5,023 nt of DNA from Sporosarcina sp. (GTDB taxonomy: Bacteria; Bacillota; Bacilli; Bacillales_A; Planococcaceae): NCBI GenBank assembly GCA_029263945.1, contig JARIDM010000034.1, positions 1 to 5,023 on the forward strand, in the 5' to 3' direction. Of this stretch, positions 1-5,023 are shown piece by piece. Each line of letters starts with the position of its first letter. The stretch's first letter is position 1. The position numbers and the translations under genes are program-made. A model generated the notes under the pieces. That model was not told the DNA's origin, searched no databases, and saw only the letters and a list, made by a program, of their open reading frames with translations.

Positions 1-1129
1 TAATATTTTGTAAGAACTGTGCACGGATAATACAGCCTCCGCGCCAAATCATCGCAATATCTCCATAACGTAAGTTCCAGTTGTTTTCTTCAGACTGTGC
101 ACGCATTTGTGCAAATCCTTGTGCATAGGAACATATTTTACTCATGAATAACGCTTTACGAACAGATTCGATCAGCTCTTTTTTATCGCCTTCATATTTC
201 TTCACATTTGGTGCAATCAGTACTTTACTTGCGCGTACACGTTCGTCTTTCATAGACGAAATACAACGTGCAAAGACAGATTCAGTAATGAGTGGAAGAG
301 GTACCCCTAAATCCAATGCATTTTTACTTGTCCACATACCTGTTCCTTTTTGGCCCGCTTTATCTAAAATTAATTCGACTAAAGGTTCGCCTGTTTCTTC
401 ATCCATCTTCGTGAAAATCTCAGACGTAATTTCAATAAGATAACTATCTAATTCGCCAGTATTCCACTCTTTAAAAACGTCATGAAGTTCCCCAGCATCC
501 AACTCTAATACGTGTTTGAGAATGAAATAAGCTTCACCGATTAATTGCATATCGCCGTACTCAATCCCGTTATGTACCATTTTCACATAGTGGCCAGCGC
601 CTGCGGGTCCGATATACGTGCTACATGATTTACCATCTACTTTAGCAGAAATCGCATCGAAAATAGGTTGCACTAGATCGTAGGCTTCTTTTTGTCCACC
701 AGTCATTAGTGATGGTCCATTAAGTGCGCCTTCTTCTCCACCTGATACGCCTGTTCCGATAAAGTGGATCCCTGTTTTCTCCAACTCTTTGTTGCGACGG
801 TTCGTATCTTCAAATAATGTATTCCCACCATCAATTAAGATGTCTCCTTTTTGAAGGAAAGGTTGAAGGGATGCTATTGTTGCATCTGTTGCTGCACCTG
901 CTTGCACCATTAACATAATTTTTCGCGGAACTTCTAGGGAGTTCACGAAGTCTTCTATCGAGGTTGCACCGTAAAAGTTTTTACCGACTGCTTCATTCGC
1001 TAAAAATTCTTCTGTTTTAGAAGTCGTTCTGTTGTATACAGAAAGCGAGTATCCTCTGCTCTCGATATTCATTGCTAAGTTTTTTCCCATTACTGCTAAA
1101 CCAATGACGCCAAATTGTTGTTTCGACAT
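1..1129 (-). CDS. gnd: 6-phosphogluconate dehydrogenase, decarboxylating (3'-truncated by window edge)
   Basis: This cytosolic enzyme of the oxidative pentose phosphate pathway converts 6-phosphogluconate to ribulose-5-phosphate and CO2 while reducing NADP+. I translated the minus strand from the ATG at 1129 and found 376 residues with no stop before the left edge. Family members are usually about 470 residues, so roughly the last 95 are missing. Visible features are the Rossmann loop GLAVMG (residues 10-15), NRT (33-35), typical of NADP-preferring forms, SGG (129-131), the catalytic Lys183 and Glu190 within HYVKMVHNGIEYGD, the family signature ILDKAGQKGTGMW (254-266), and GGCIIRAQFL near the edge. 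The ATG is preceded by AGAGGAAG with a 6-nt gap. It has its own promoter candidate, and 278 bp separate it from the upstream oxidoreductase gene on the same strand, so it need not belong to that transcript. Identification is secure; the choice between gnd and gndA naming is open. Confidence 0.97.
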   Translation of the reverse strand, partial: MSKQQFGVIGLAVMGKNLAMNIESRGYSLSVYNRTTSKTEEFLANEAVGKNFYGATSIEDFVNSLEVPRKIMLMVQAGAATDATIASLQPFLQKGDILIDGGNTLFEDTNRRNKELEKTGIHFIGTGVSGGEEGALNGPSLMTGGQKEAYDLVQPIFDAISAKVDGKSCSTYIGPAGAGHYVKMVHNGIEYGDMQLIGEAYFILKHVLELDAGELHDVFKEWNTGELDSYLIEITSEIFTKMDEETGEPLVELILDKAGQKGTGMWTSKNALDLGVPLPLITESVFARCISSMKDERVRASKVLIAPNVKKYEGDKKELIESVRKALFMSKICSYAQGFAQMRAQSEENNWNLRYGDIAMIWRGGCIIRAQFLQNI

Positions 1130-1135
1130 TTTTAA

Positions 1136-1143
1136 CTTCCTCT
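1136..1143 (-). promoter_or_regulatory. Ribosome binding site of gnd
   Basis: AGAGGAAG on the minus strand lies 6 nt before the ATG at 1129. It supports that start, as does the residue-1 match to the conserved N-terminus MSKQQFGVIGLAVMG. Confidence 0.85.
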
Positions 1144-1163
1144 CTTTTACTCAAACTTGCTAT

Positions 1164-1185
1164 CCTGATTATAACGTATATCAGG
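1164..1185. repeat. Inverted repeat over the gnd -10 box
   Basis: CCTGAT (1164-1169) and ATCAGG (1180-1185) are perfect 6-bp arms around a 10-nt centre that contains most of the gnd -10 hexamer. It could be an operator for a dimeric regulator. Read on the plus strand it is followed by TTTTATT, so a weak terminator hairpin is the alternative, but no plus-strand gene precedes it. Chance occurrence is also possible. Confidence 0.35.
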
Positions 1186-1196
1186 TTTTATTAAAG
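1168..1196 (-). promoter_or_regulatory. Candidate sigma-A promoter for gnd
   Basis: A perfect -10 hexamer TATAAT is read on the minus strand at 1173-1168. The -35 is poor: TTTAAT, 16 bp upstream at 1195-1190, matches TTGACA at three positions only. Transcription would begin near 1161 and give a leader of about 30 nt. The -10 sits inside a 6-bp inverted repeat (1164-1185), so an activator or repressor could act here. The call rests mainly on the -10 and on its distance to gnd. Confidence 0.5.
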
Positions 1197-1266
1197 GATA
1201 TAATCTTATACTGTTCACTTAGGGGCCAGATATGGATAAATTCTAGTCGTGGCTGATGAGGACGGG

Positions 1267-1299
1267 ACCGACCAAATGTGTTAATTGGGCGGTTTTTTT
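1267..1299 (+). terminator. Intrinsic-terminator-like hairpin, plus strand
   Basis: ACCGACCAA (1267-1275) pairs with TTGGGCGGT (1285-1293) around a 9-nt loop. Eight of nine positions pair, with one A-G mismatch (1271/1289). A run of seven T (1293-1299) follows. This is the form of a rho-independent terminator for plus-strand transcription, yet both flanking genes are on the minus strand. The 3' arm and T-run are the first unit of the 20-bp repeat array, so the hairpin may be a by-product of that array. Read on the minus strand the hairpin lacks a T-run and should not stop transcripts coming from the oxidoreductase gene. Confidence 0.45.
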
Positions 1300-1400
1300 G
1301 TTTATTGGGCGATTTTCTGGTTTATTGGGCGATTTTCTCGGTTATTGGGCGTATTCCGCAATTATTGGGCGATTTTATCATTTATTGGGCGTATTCTACC
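1281..1400. repeat. Tandem array: six units with exact 20-bp period, core ATTGGGCG
   Basis: Units start at 1281, 1301, 1321, 1341, 1361 and 1381. All six carry ATTGGGCG at unit positions 4-11, a T at position 2 and TT at positions 14-15. The consensus is about TTTATTGGGCGATTTTCTNG. Variation is concentrated in the last third of each unit. Units 2, 3 and 5 read GATTTT after the core's GGGC, and units 4 and 6 read GTATTC. Unit 1 is richest in T. The array ends 7 bp before the oxidoreductase stop codon at 1408-1410. A partial match, ATTAT, at 1401-1405 may be the remnant of a seventh unit. A 20-bp period is close to two turns of DNA, so each core would face about the same side, as in iterons or operator arrays. 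It is not a CRISPR array and not coding, since the period is not a multiple of three. Function unknown. Confidence 0.93.
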
Positions 1401-1407
1401 ATTATCG

Positions 1408-2367
1408 CTAGATAGAAGTTTCTGCAGATGCTAGTGCTGCACATGTTACTTGGTGCGTTTTAAAAGCATCTTCGTAGTCAGATAAGATTTTAGAACGATC
1501 TCCAGTGCGAACAGCATGCATAAAAGCTTCACTTTCTGTACGGTATGGATTTGCATCATCTTGTACCTCAGATTTACCTTCAATCGTTGTGATTTCAAGA
1601 CGTCCAGGGGTCCACTCATACAGCCCTTTTTCCGTATAAAGTGCCAGTCCTGCTTTTCCGATAGTAGCCGGTAGTATACAGGTGTTAGAAATGTTTGCGA
1701 TTGTTCCACTCTTTAACTTTAAAGTGACCGTTCCTACATCTGCTACTGTAACCGACGAATCCTTGGTTGAAAGTATATTCCCTGCATACACCGCATGCAC
1801 ATCTTCGATTTCTCCACAAAAGAACCTTAGTAAATCAACGATATGTGTTGTTTGTTCTAAAAATTGTCCACCAGAACTTGATTGATCCTTCCACCACGAA
1901 ACTGGTGATATACTTCCTGAAAATTGTCCCAGTACCATGCCTATATTCTGTTCACTCAATTCCCTTTTCAACCTTGTAATTGAATCACTGTAACGATGCT
2001 GATAGCCCACAGATGTAATGAGTGACTTTTTCTTAATTTCACTTAGAATCTTCTTGGGTACTTCTAATTCATTGCCCAAAGGCTTCTCCACAAGAAAATG
2101 AATGCTACGGTTGATTAACGCGAGTTCAATTTCTCCGTGCATCATCGGAGGCACGCAAATGTAAACAGCATCCAAATGCGCTTCATCCAACATCTCTATC
2201 AAATTAGCGTACCCTTTTGCGCCTGGAAATTCCGCTGCCATTGAGGATGCTTTTTCCGAACTCGTTCCACAGATTGCTGCAATATTCACCCCGTGGATGT
2301 CGATTAAAATTTCTGCATGAAACTTACTAAAATAACCTGTGCCCACCATGCCGATTTGAATTGTCAA
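1408..2367 (-). CDS. Gfo/Idh/MocA-family NAD(P)-dependent oxidoreductase, substrate unknown
   Basis: This 319-residue protein is a probable soluble sugar, inositol or similar polyol dehydrogenase. The N-terminal Rossmann fold has the dinucleotide loop GMVGTGYFS (6-14). The family EKP motif is at 94-96 (LVEKPLG), with the Lys thought to be catalytic or substrate-positioning. The substrate domain follows, with GYQHRYSDS (121-129) and SSGGQFLEQTTHIVDLLR (164-181). His175 and Asp178 in that stretch match the conserved HxxD of the family. Length is normal for compact members (about 320-390). No signal peptide or membrane segment is seen. It starts at TTG (2367-2365), chosen because AAGGAGG lies 6 nt upstream and the next in-frame Met (residue 7) is already inside the first beta strand. 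It is divergent from galK, so a link to galactose or a related sugar is possible. The family is too broad to name a substrate from sequence. No lesion is seen. Confidence 0.9.
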   Translation of the reverse strand: MTIQIGMVGTGYFSKFHAEILIDIHGVNIAAICGTSSEKASSMAAEFPGAKGYANLIEMLDEAHLDAVYICVPPMMHGEIELALINRSIHFLVEKPLGNELEVPKKILSEIKKKSLITSVGYQHRYSDSITRLKRELSEQNIGMVLGQFSGSISPVSWWKDQSSSGGQFLEQTTHIVDLLRFFCGEIEDVHAVYAGNILSTKDSSVTVADVGTVTLKLKSGTIANISNTCILPATIGKAGLALYTEKGLYEWTPGRLEITTIEGKSEVQDDANPYRTESEAFMHAVRTGDRSKILSDYEDAFKTHQVTCAALASAETSI

Positions 2368-2373
2368 AGTAGT

Positions 2374-2380
2374 CCTCCTT
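2374..2380 (-). promoter_or_regulatory. Ribosome binding site that fixes a TTG start
   Basis: AAGGAGG on the minus strand stands 6 nt before TTG at 2367-2365. This near-perfect site is what decides the non-ATG start of the oxidoreductase. An ATG a few bases further upstream is in another frame. Confidence 0.85.
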
Positions 2381-2429
2381 CACCATTAACAGAATCTTCT
2401 TTATGTTATGCTATCATAAACAAATACCA

Positions 2430-2458
2430 TTGAACATTTCTACTCGTTAGCGTATACT
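2430..2458 (+). promoter_or_regulatory. Sigma-A promoter candidate for the galKET operon
   Basis: TTGAAC (2430-2435, four of six consensus bases) and TATACT (2453-2458, five of six) are 17 bp apart. The start of transcription is expected near 2465, inside the palindrome at 2461-2472, leaving a leader of about 70 nt before galK. The ideal spacing makes this the best promoter in the divergent region. Confidence 0.65.
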
Positions 2459-2460
2459 AT

Positions 2461-2472
2461 ACTTTATAAAGT
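2461..2472. promoter_or_regulatory. Perfect 12-bp palindrome, candidate shared operator
   Basis: ACTTTATAAAGT is its own reverse complement. It covers the predicted galK transcription start and contains the -10 candidate of the divergent promoter, so a bound dimer could repress both. It lacks the central CG typical of LacI/GalR-family operators, so no regulator family is assigned. Confidence 0.4.
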
Positions 2473-2490
2473 TAATTAATTAAGTGTAAA
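2463..2490 (-). promoter_or_regulatory. Sigma-A promoter candidate for the oxidoreductase gene
   Basis: Read on the minus strand, TTTACA (2490-2485, five of six) and TATAAA (2468-2463, five of six) are separated by 16 bp. Transcription would start near 2456, within the galK -10 box, giving a leader of about 90 nt. A weaker alternative is TATGAT at 2418-2413, which has no good -35. AT-rich DNA produces such matches easily, so confidence is moderate. Confidence 0.4.
2472..2483. repeat. Perfect 12-bp AT-only palindrome
   Basis: TTAATTAATTAA is its own reverse complement and shares one base with the preceding palindrome. It falls in the spacer of the minus-strand promoter candidate. It could be part of a regulator site or simply low-complexity AT sequence. 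Confidence 0.35.
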
Positions 2491-2522
2491 TCATATAAAT
2501 TTAGTGGGCAATTTCATCTTAC

Positions 2523-2529
2523 AGGAGGT
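2523..2529 (+). promoter_or_regulatory. Ribosome binding site that fixes the galK start
   Basis: AGGAGGT is 7 nt before the ATG at 2537. A longer in-frame start, GTG at 2504, would place this site inside the coding region, has no comparable site of its own, and would add eleven residues not expected in galactokinases. Confidence 0.9.
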
Positions 2530-2536
2530 AAGAATT

Positions 2537-3721
2537 ATGAAAACATCAAAATTAGTAAATGAATTTCAAACCATTTTTAAACGTACAGAAAAACCACGTG
2601 TATTTTTTGCACCAGGACGCATTAATCTAATTGGTGAACATACAGACTATAACGGCGGGCATGTATTCCCCGCTGCAATCTCATATGGCACATACGCAAT
2701 TGCGCAAACGCGAGACGATCAAAAATTACGATTTTACTCGGTAAACTTTGAGGAGCGCGGAATTATTGAATGCGACCTTACTGATTTAGCTTACGATGAA
2801 AAAGATGACTGGGCAAACTTTCCTAAAGGGATGATTAAGTATATGTGCGAAAGTGGTCTTGACATTTCAACAGGGATGGACATTTTATACTACGGCAACA
2901 TTCCGAACGGTGCTGGCCTTTCCTCTTCTGCCTCTATTGAAATGGTCACAGGCGTACTCGTAGAAAGTCTATGTAAATTAACGGTTGACCGCGTGAAAAT
3001 GATTCAATTGGGTCAAAAAGTTGAAAATGATTATATAGGTGTAAATAGTGGCATTATGGACCAGTTTGCAATTGGGATGGGGAAATTAAATCACGCCATT
3101 TTACTTAATTGCGATACGCTAGAATATCGTTACGCACCGATCGAGCTTGAAAATCACTCAATTATGATCATTCATACAAATAAACAACGGACGTTGGCTG
3201 GTTCAAAATATAACGAACGCCGCGCACAATGTGAACAAGCATTGGCCGATTTACAAACAGAATTATCCATTGAAAGTCTCGGTAATTTATCCATAGATGA
3301 TTTTGAAGCACATAAGCACCTTATTCAGGACGACGTGAATTGTCAACGGGCCAAGCACGCTGTCTATGAAAATGTACGAACATTAGAAGCACTTAAACAA
3401 CTTCAAGCAGGCCATTTAGAAGAATTTGGACTTCTCATGAATGCCTCTCACAAATCGCTTCAAGAGGATTACGAAGTGACAGGAATTGAACTCGATACAA
3501 TCGTGGAAGCAGCATGGGCACAGCCCGGCGTTGTCGGTGCACGTATGACTGGAGCTGGATTTGGTGGTTGTGCAATCGCCATCGTTGAAGACGACAAAAT
3601 CGATGCGTTCAAAGAAAATGTGAATAAGATTTATACAGAGAAAGTTGGCTATGAAGCGACATTCTACACAGCAGCCATTGGTGATGGTGCAAAAGAAATC
3701 ACAGAGGAGGAATTAGTATGA
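2537..3721 (+). CDS. galK: Galactokinase
   Basis: This cytosolic GHMP-superfamily kinase transfers phosphate from ATP to galactose, giving alpha-galactose-1-phosphate, the first committed Leloir step. The 394 residues fit the usual 385-400. The galactokinase signature GRINLIGEHTDYNGG spans 27-41, with Arg28 the catalytic-site arginine and Glu34, His35 and Asp37 expected to contact sugar. The ATP loop PNGAGLSSSAS is at 123-133. GVNSGIMDQFA (168-178) carries the catalytic base Asp175. SKYNERRAQCE (223-233) is typical of the family, and the third GHMP motif GARMTGAGFGGCAI is at 334-347. All key residues are present. The ATG at 2537 is chosen for its strong AGGAGGT site. Its TGA overlaps the galE start in ATGA, so galK and galE are probably translationally coupled. 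Expression is likely driven from 2430-2458. Confidence 0.98.
   Translation: MKTSKLVNEFQTIFKRTEKPRVFFAPGRINLIGEHTDYNGGHVFPAAISYGTYAIAQTRDDQKLRFYSVNFEERGIIECDLTDLAYDEKDDWANFPKGMIKYMCESGLDISTGMDILYYGNIPNGAGLSSSASIEMVTGVLVESLCKLTVDRVKMIQLGQKVENDYIGVNSGIMDQFAIGMGKLNHAILLNCDTLEYRYAPIELENHSIMIIHTNKQRTLAGSKYNERRAQCEQALADLQTELSIESLGNLSIDDFEAHKHLIQDDVNCQRAKHAVYENVRTLEALKQLQAGHLEEFGLLMNASHKSLQEDYEVTGIELDTIVEAAWAQPGVVGARMTGAGFGGCAIAIVEDDKIDAFKENVNKIYTEKVGYEATFYTAAIGDGAKEITEEELV
3704..3710 (+). promoter_or_regulatory. Ribosome binding site of galE inside galK
   Basis: GAGGAGG lies within the last codons of galK, 7 nt before the galE ATG, and also encodes glutamates of the GalK C-terminus. The strong site suggests galE can be translated efficiently on the shared message. 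Confidence 0.85.
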
Positions 3722-4719
3722 GTGTTTTAGTGCTTGGTGGCGCTGGCTATATTGGGTCGCATGCCGTTTATCAGTTGATTGATCAAGGAGAAAAAGTAGT
3801 GGTCATTGATAATCTTCGTACTGGACATAAAGAAGCAGTTCATCCTGATGCGACTTTTTATGAGGGCGATATTAAAAACAAAGCCTTTATGCAAAAAGTA
3901 TTCAAAGACGAGTCCATCGATGCAGTTGTTCACTTCGCTGCAAATTCGCTTGTCGGCGAATCTATGGAAATCCCACTCGAATACTTTGACAATAACGTCT
4001 ACGGCACTCAAGTGTTACTTCAAGTGATGGCTGAATTTGATGTAAAGAAGATTGTGTTTTCTTCAACAGCTGCGACTTATGGCGAACCAGAAATTGTGCC
4101 GATTACAGAAGAAATGCCCACAAATCCAACAAATGCTTATGGGGAAACCAAGTTAACGATGGAAAAAATGATGAAGTGGTGTGAACATGCACACGGCATT
4201 CGCTATGTAGCCCTTCGCTATTTTAACGTGGCAGGTGCACGCGAATCTGGTGAAATCGGTGAAGACCATCAACCTGAAACCCATCTTGTACCAATCATTT
4301 TAGAAGCTGCTTTAGGGAAACGTTCACACATCACTGTTTTTGGTGACGATTACGATACACCCGACGGCACATGTATCCGCGATTATGTGCATGTAGAAGA
4401 TTTAATCAGTGCACATCTACTCGCCCTGTCCTACTTAAATGATGAGGGCAAGAGTGATGTCTTTAACCTTGGCAGTAGCAACGGTTTCTCTGTAAAAGAA
4501 ATGATTGATGCGGCACGTAAAGTGACGGGTAAAGAAATCCCAGAAAAAATAGGCGAACGTCGTGCGGGAGACCCTGGAACACTTGTCGCAAGCTCTGACA
4601 AAGCAAAATCGATACTCGGCTGGAATCCGAAACATACGTCCATCGAAAAAATTATTGAAGATGCTTGGAATTGGCACGTCGTTCATCCAGACGGCTACAC
4701 AAAGGACGTGGTGAAATAA
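3718..4719 (+). CDS. galE: UDP-glucose 4-epimerase
   Basis: This cytosolic, NAD-bound extended short-chain dehydrogenase interconverts UDP-galactose and UDP-glucose. It regenerates the UDP-glucose used by GalT and can supply UDP-galactose for cell-surface sugars. It has 333 residues, within the family range of about 325-345. The NAD loop GGAGYIGSH is at 7-15, and DNLRTGH (31-37) holds the Asp that binds the adenosine ribose. SSTAATYGEP (115-124) has Thr117 in the place of the active-site Ser of the E. coli enzyme. The catalytic pair Tyr141 and Lys145 is in YGETK, followed by RYFNVAGA (167-174) and the substrate segment RRAGDPGTLVASS (281-293). The residue matching E. coli Tyr299, by my alignment, is Leu289. 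This leaves activity on N-acetylated UDP-sugars open. It overlaps galK by 4 nt (ATGA) and galT by 1 nt (TAATG), so it sits in the middle of a tight operon. Confidence 0.97.
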   Translation: MSVLVLGGAGYIGSHAVYQLIDQGEKVVVIDNLRTGHKEAVHPDATFYEGDIKNKAFMQKVFKDESIDAVVHFAANSLVGESMEIPLEYFDNNVYGTQVLLQVMAEFDVKKIVFSSTAATYGEPEIVPITEEMPTNPTNAYGETKLTMEKMMKWCEHAHGIRYVALRYFNVAGARESGEIGEDHQPETHLVPIILEAALGKRSHITVFGDDYDTPDGTCIRDYVHVEDLISAHLLALSYLNDEGKSDVFNLGSSNGFSVKEMIDAARKVTGKEIPEKIGERRAGDPGTLVASSDKAKSILGWNPKHTSIEKIIEDAWNWHVVHPDGYTKDVVK

Positions 4720-5023
4720 TGATTTTTGACCATATACAAGGGTTGCTAGAACAAGCACTTCAAGTCCATCTGATTGAAAAAGCAGATCAGATATACGTGC
4801 GTAACCAGGTCCTTGCACAACTTAAACTTGAAGCATTTCCAGGAACAACAAAGGCAACAAAAGATACCATCCCGAATATCCTTGAACAACTCATTGACTA
4901 CGCTGTCAAACAGCACGTCATCGAGGATGTATTTGACGATAAAGAAATACTGGCCGCAAATATTATGAATTGTTTCGTCGCCAGACCTTCTGTGATTAAC
5001 ACGACTTTCAATGAAAAATACAA
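4719..5023 (+). CDS. galT: UDP-glucose--hexose-1-phosphate uridylyltransferase, class II (3'-truncated by window edge)
   Basis: This is the N-terminal 101 residues of the Leloir transferase. The enzyme exchanges UMP between UDP-glucose and galactose-1-phosphate through a uridylyl-histidine intermediate. The frame is open from ATG 4719 to the right edge. It begins MIFDHIQGLLEQALQVHL and contains a helical segment with LEQLIDYAVKQHVIED (about 55-70) and MNCFVARPSVINTTFNEKY (about 83-101). This N-terminal pattern (IDYAV...IED, then M-x-C...RPS) is what I recall from the Firmicutes class II GalT family, about 490-510 residues long and different from the E. coli type. The catalytic histidine region lies beyond the window. 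The start overlaps the galE stop codon (TAATG). GGTG at 4710-4713 and AAAGGA at 4701-4706 are weak ribosome sites, suggesting reliance on coupling to galE. Operon position strongly supports the call. Confidence 0.92.
   Translation, partial: MIFDHIQGLLEQALQVHLIEKADQIYVRNQVLAQLKLEAFPGTTKATKDTIPNILEQLIDYAVKQHVIEDVFDDKEILAANIMNCFVARPSVINTTFNEKY

Larger units (their letters stand above)
1130..1407. other. Non-coding region between gnd and the oxidoreductase gene
   Basis: From left to right it holds the gnd ribosome binding site and promoter with an inverted repeat, a stretch at about 1200-1266 in which I see no convincing gene, the plus-strand hairpin and the 20-bp repeats. No minus-strand terminator is visible directly after the oxidoreductase stop codon, so read-through towards gnd is possible. 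Any open frame here is short, lacks a ribosome binding site, or overlaps gnd in the opposite direction. Confidence 0.7.

Noticed and set aside
1032..1256. Plus-strand open frame of 74 codons overlapping the gnd start
   Set aside because: Its first part is antisense to conserved gnd codons, it has no ribosome binding site, and its product shows no recognisable feature.
1251..1280. CTGATGAG at about 1253-1260, preceded by GTC, resembling a hammerhead ribozyme core
   Set aside because: The required GAAA element is not found downstream and no stem II/III pairing can be drawn, so the short word is taken as chance.
1281..1400. CRISPR array
   Set aside because: The period is only 20 bp with an 8-bp invariant core. 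CRISPR repeats of 23 or more bases with separate unique spacers are not present, and no cas gene is seen.
1446..1709. Minus-strand open frame inside the oxidoreductase gene, read in another frame
   Set aside because: It lies wholly within a gene whose own frame shows clear family motifs. It looks like a shadow frame and no frameshift is needed.
2504..2536. Longer galK starting at GTG 2504
   Set aside because: The strong AGGAGGT site at 2523-2529 points to ATG 2537, and the eleven extra residues do not fit a galactokinase N-terminus.
4435..4818. Minus-strand open frame of 127 codons opposite galE and galT
   Set aside because: It is antisense to two well-supported genes and its translation shows no family feature.
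4774..4968. Plus-strand open frame of 64 codons within galT
   Set aside because: The alternative frame from ATG 4719 gives the GalT N-terminus, starts in the galE stop codon, and stays open to the window edge.

Overview
The window looks like chromosomal DNA from a low-GC Gram-positive bacterium of the Bacillales type. The evidence is AT-rich intergenic DNA, strong AGGAGG-type ribosome binding sites, a TTG start backed by such a site, sigma-A-like promoter hexamers, Bacillus-like Gnd, GalK and GalE proteins, and a GalT of the Firmicutes (class II) type. I cannot assign a genus from sequence alone. A Planococcaceae or Bacillaceae member is a guess.

Layout. Positions 1-1129 (minus) hold the first 376 residues of 6-phosphogluconate dehydrogenase (gnd), running off the left edge. 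Positions 1130-1407 are non-coding. They hold the gnd ribosome binding site and promoter, a hairpin plus T-tract readable on the plus strand, and a six-copy tandem array with an exact 20-bp period and the invariant core ATTGGGCG. Positions 1408-2367 (minus) encode a complete Gfo/Idh/MocA-family oxidoreductase of unknown substrate, starting at TTG. Positions 2368-2536 are a divergent control region with overlapping promoter candidates and two perfect 12-bp palindromes. From 2537 rightward lies a Leloir galactose operon: galK (2537-3721), galE (3718-4719) and the start of galT (4719 to the edge).

How the genes work together. GalK phosphorylates galactose. GalT exchanges galactose-1-phosphate with UDP-glucose to give glucose-1-phosphate and UDP-galactose. 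GalE turns UDP-galactose back into UDP-glucose. The three cistrons overlap by 4 and 1 nt, so they are almost certainly co-transcribed and probably translationally coupled. Gnd is the oxidative pentose-phosphate enzyme and has its own promoter. The oxidoreductase shares its upstream region with galK, so co-regulation with galactose genes is possible, but nothing in the protein fixes its substrate.

The coding content is ordinary housekeeping and sugar metabolism. The least explained element is the 20-bp repeat array at 1281-1400. I found no new multi-gene system.
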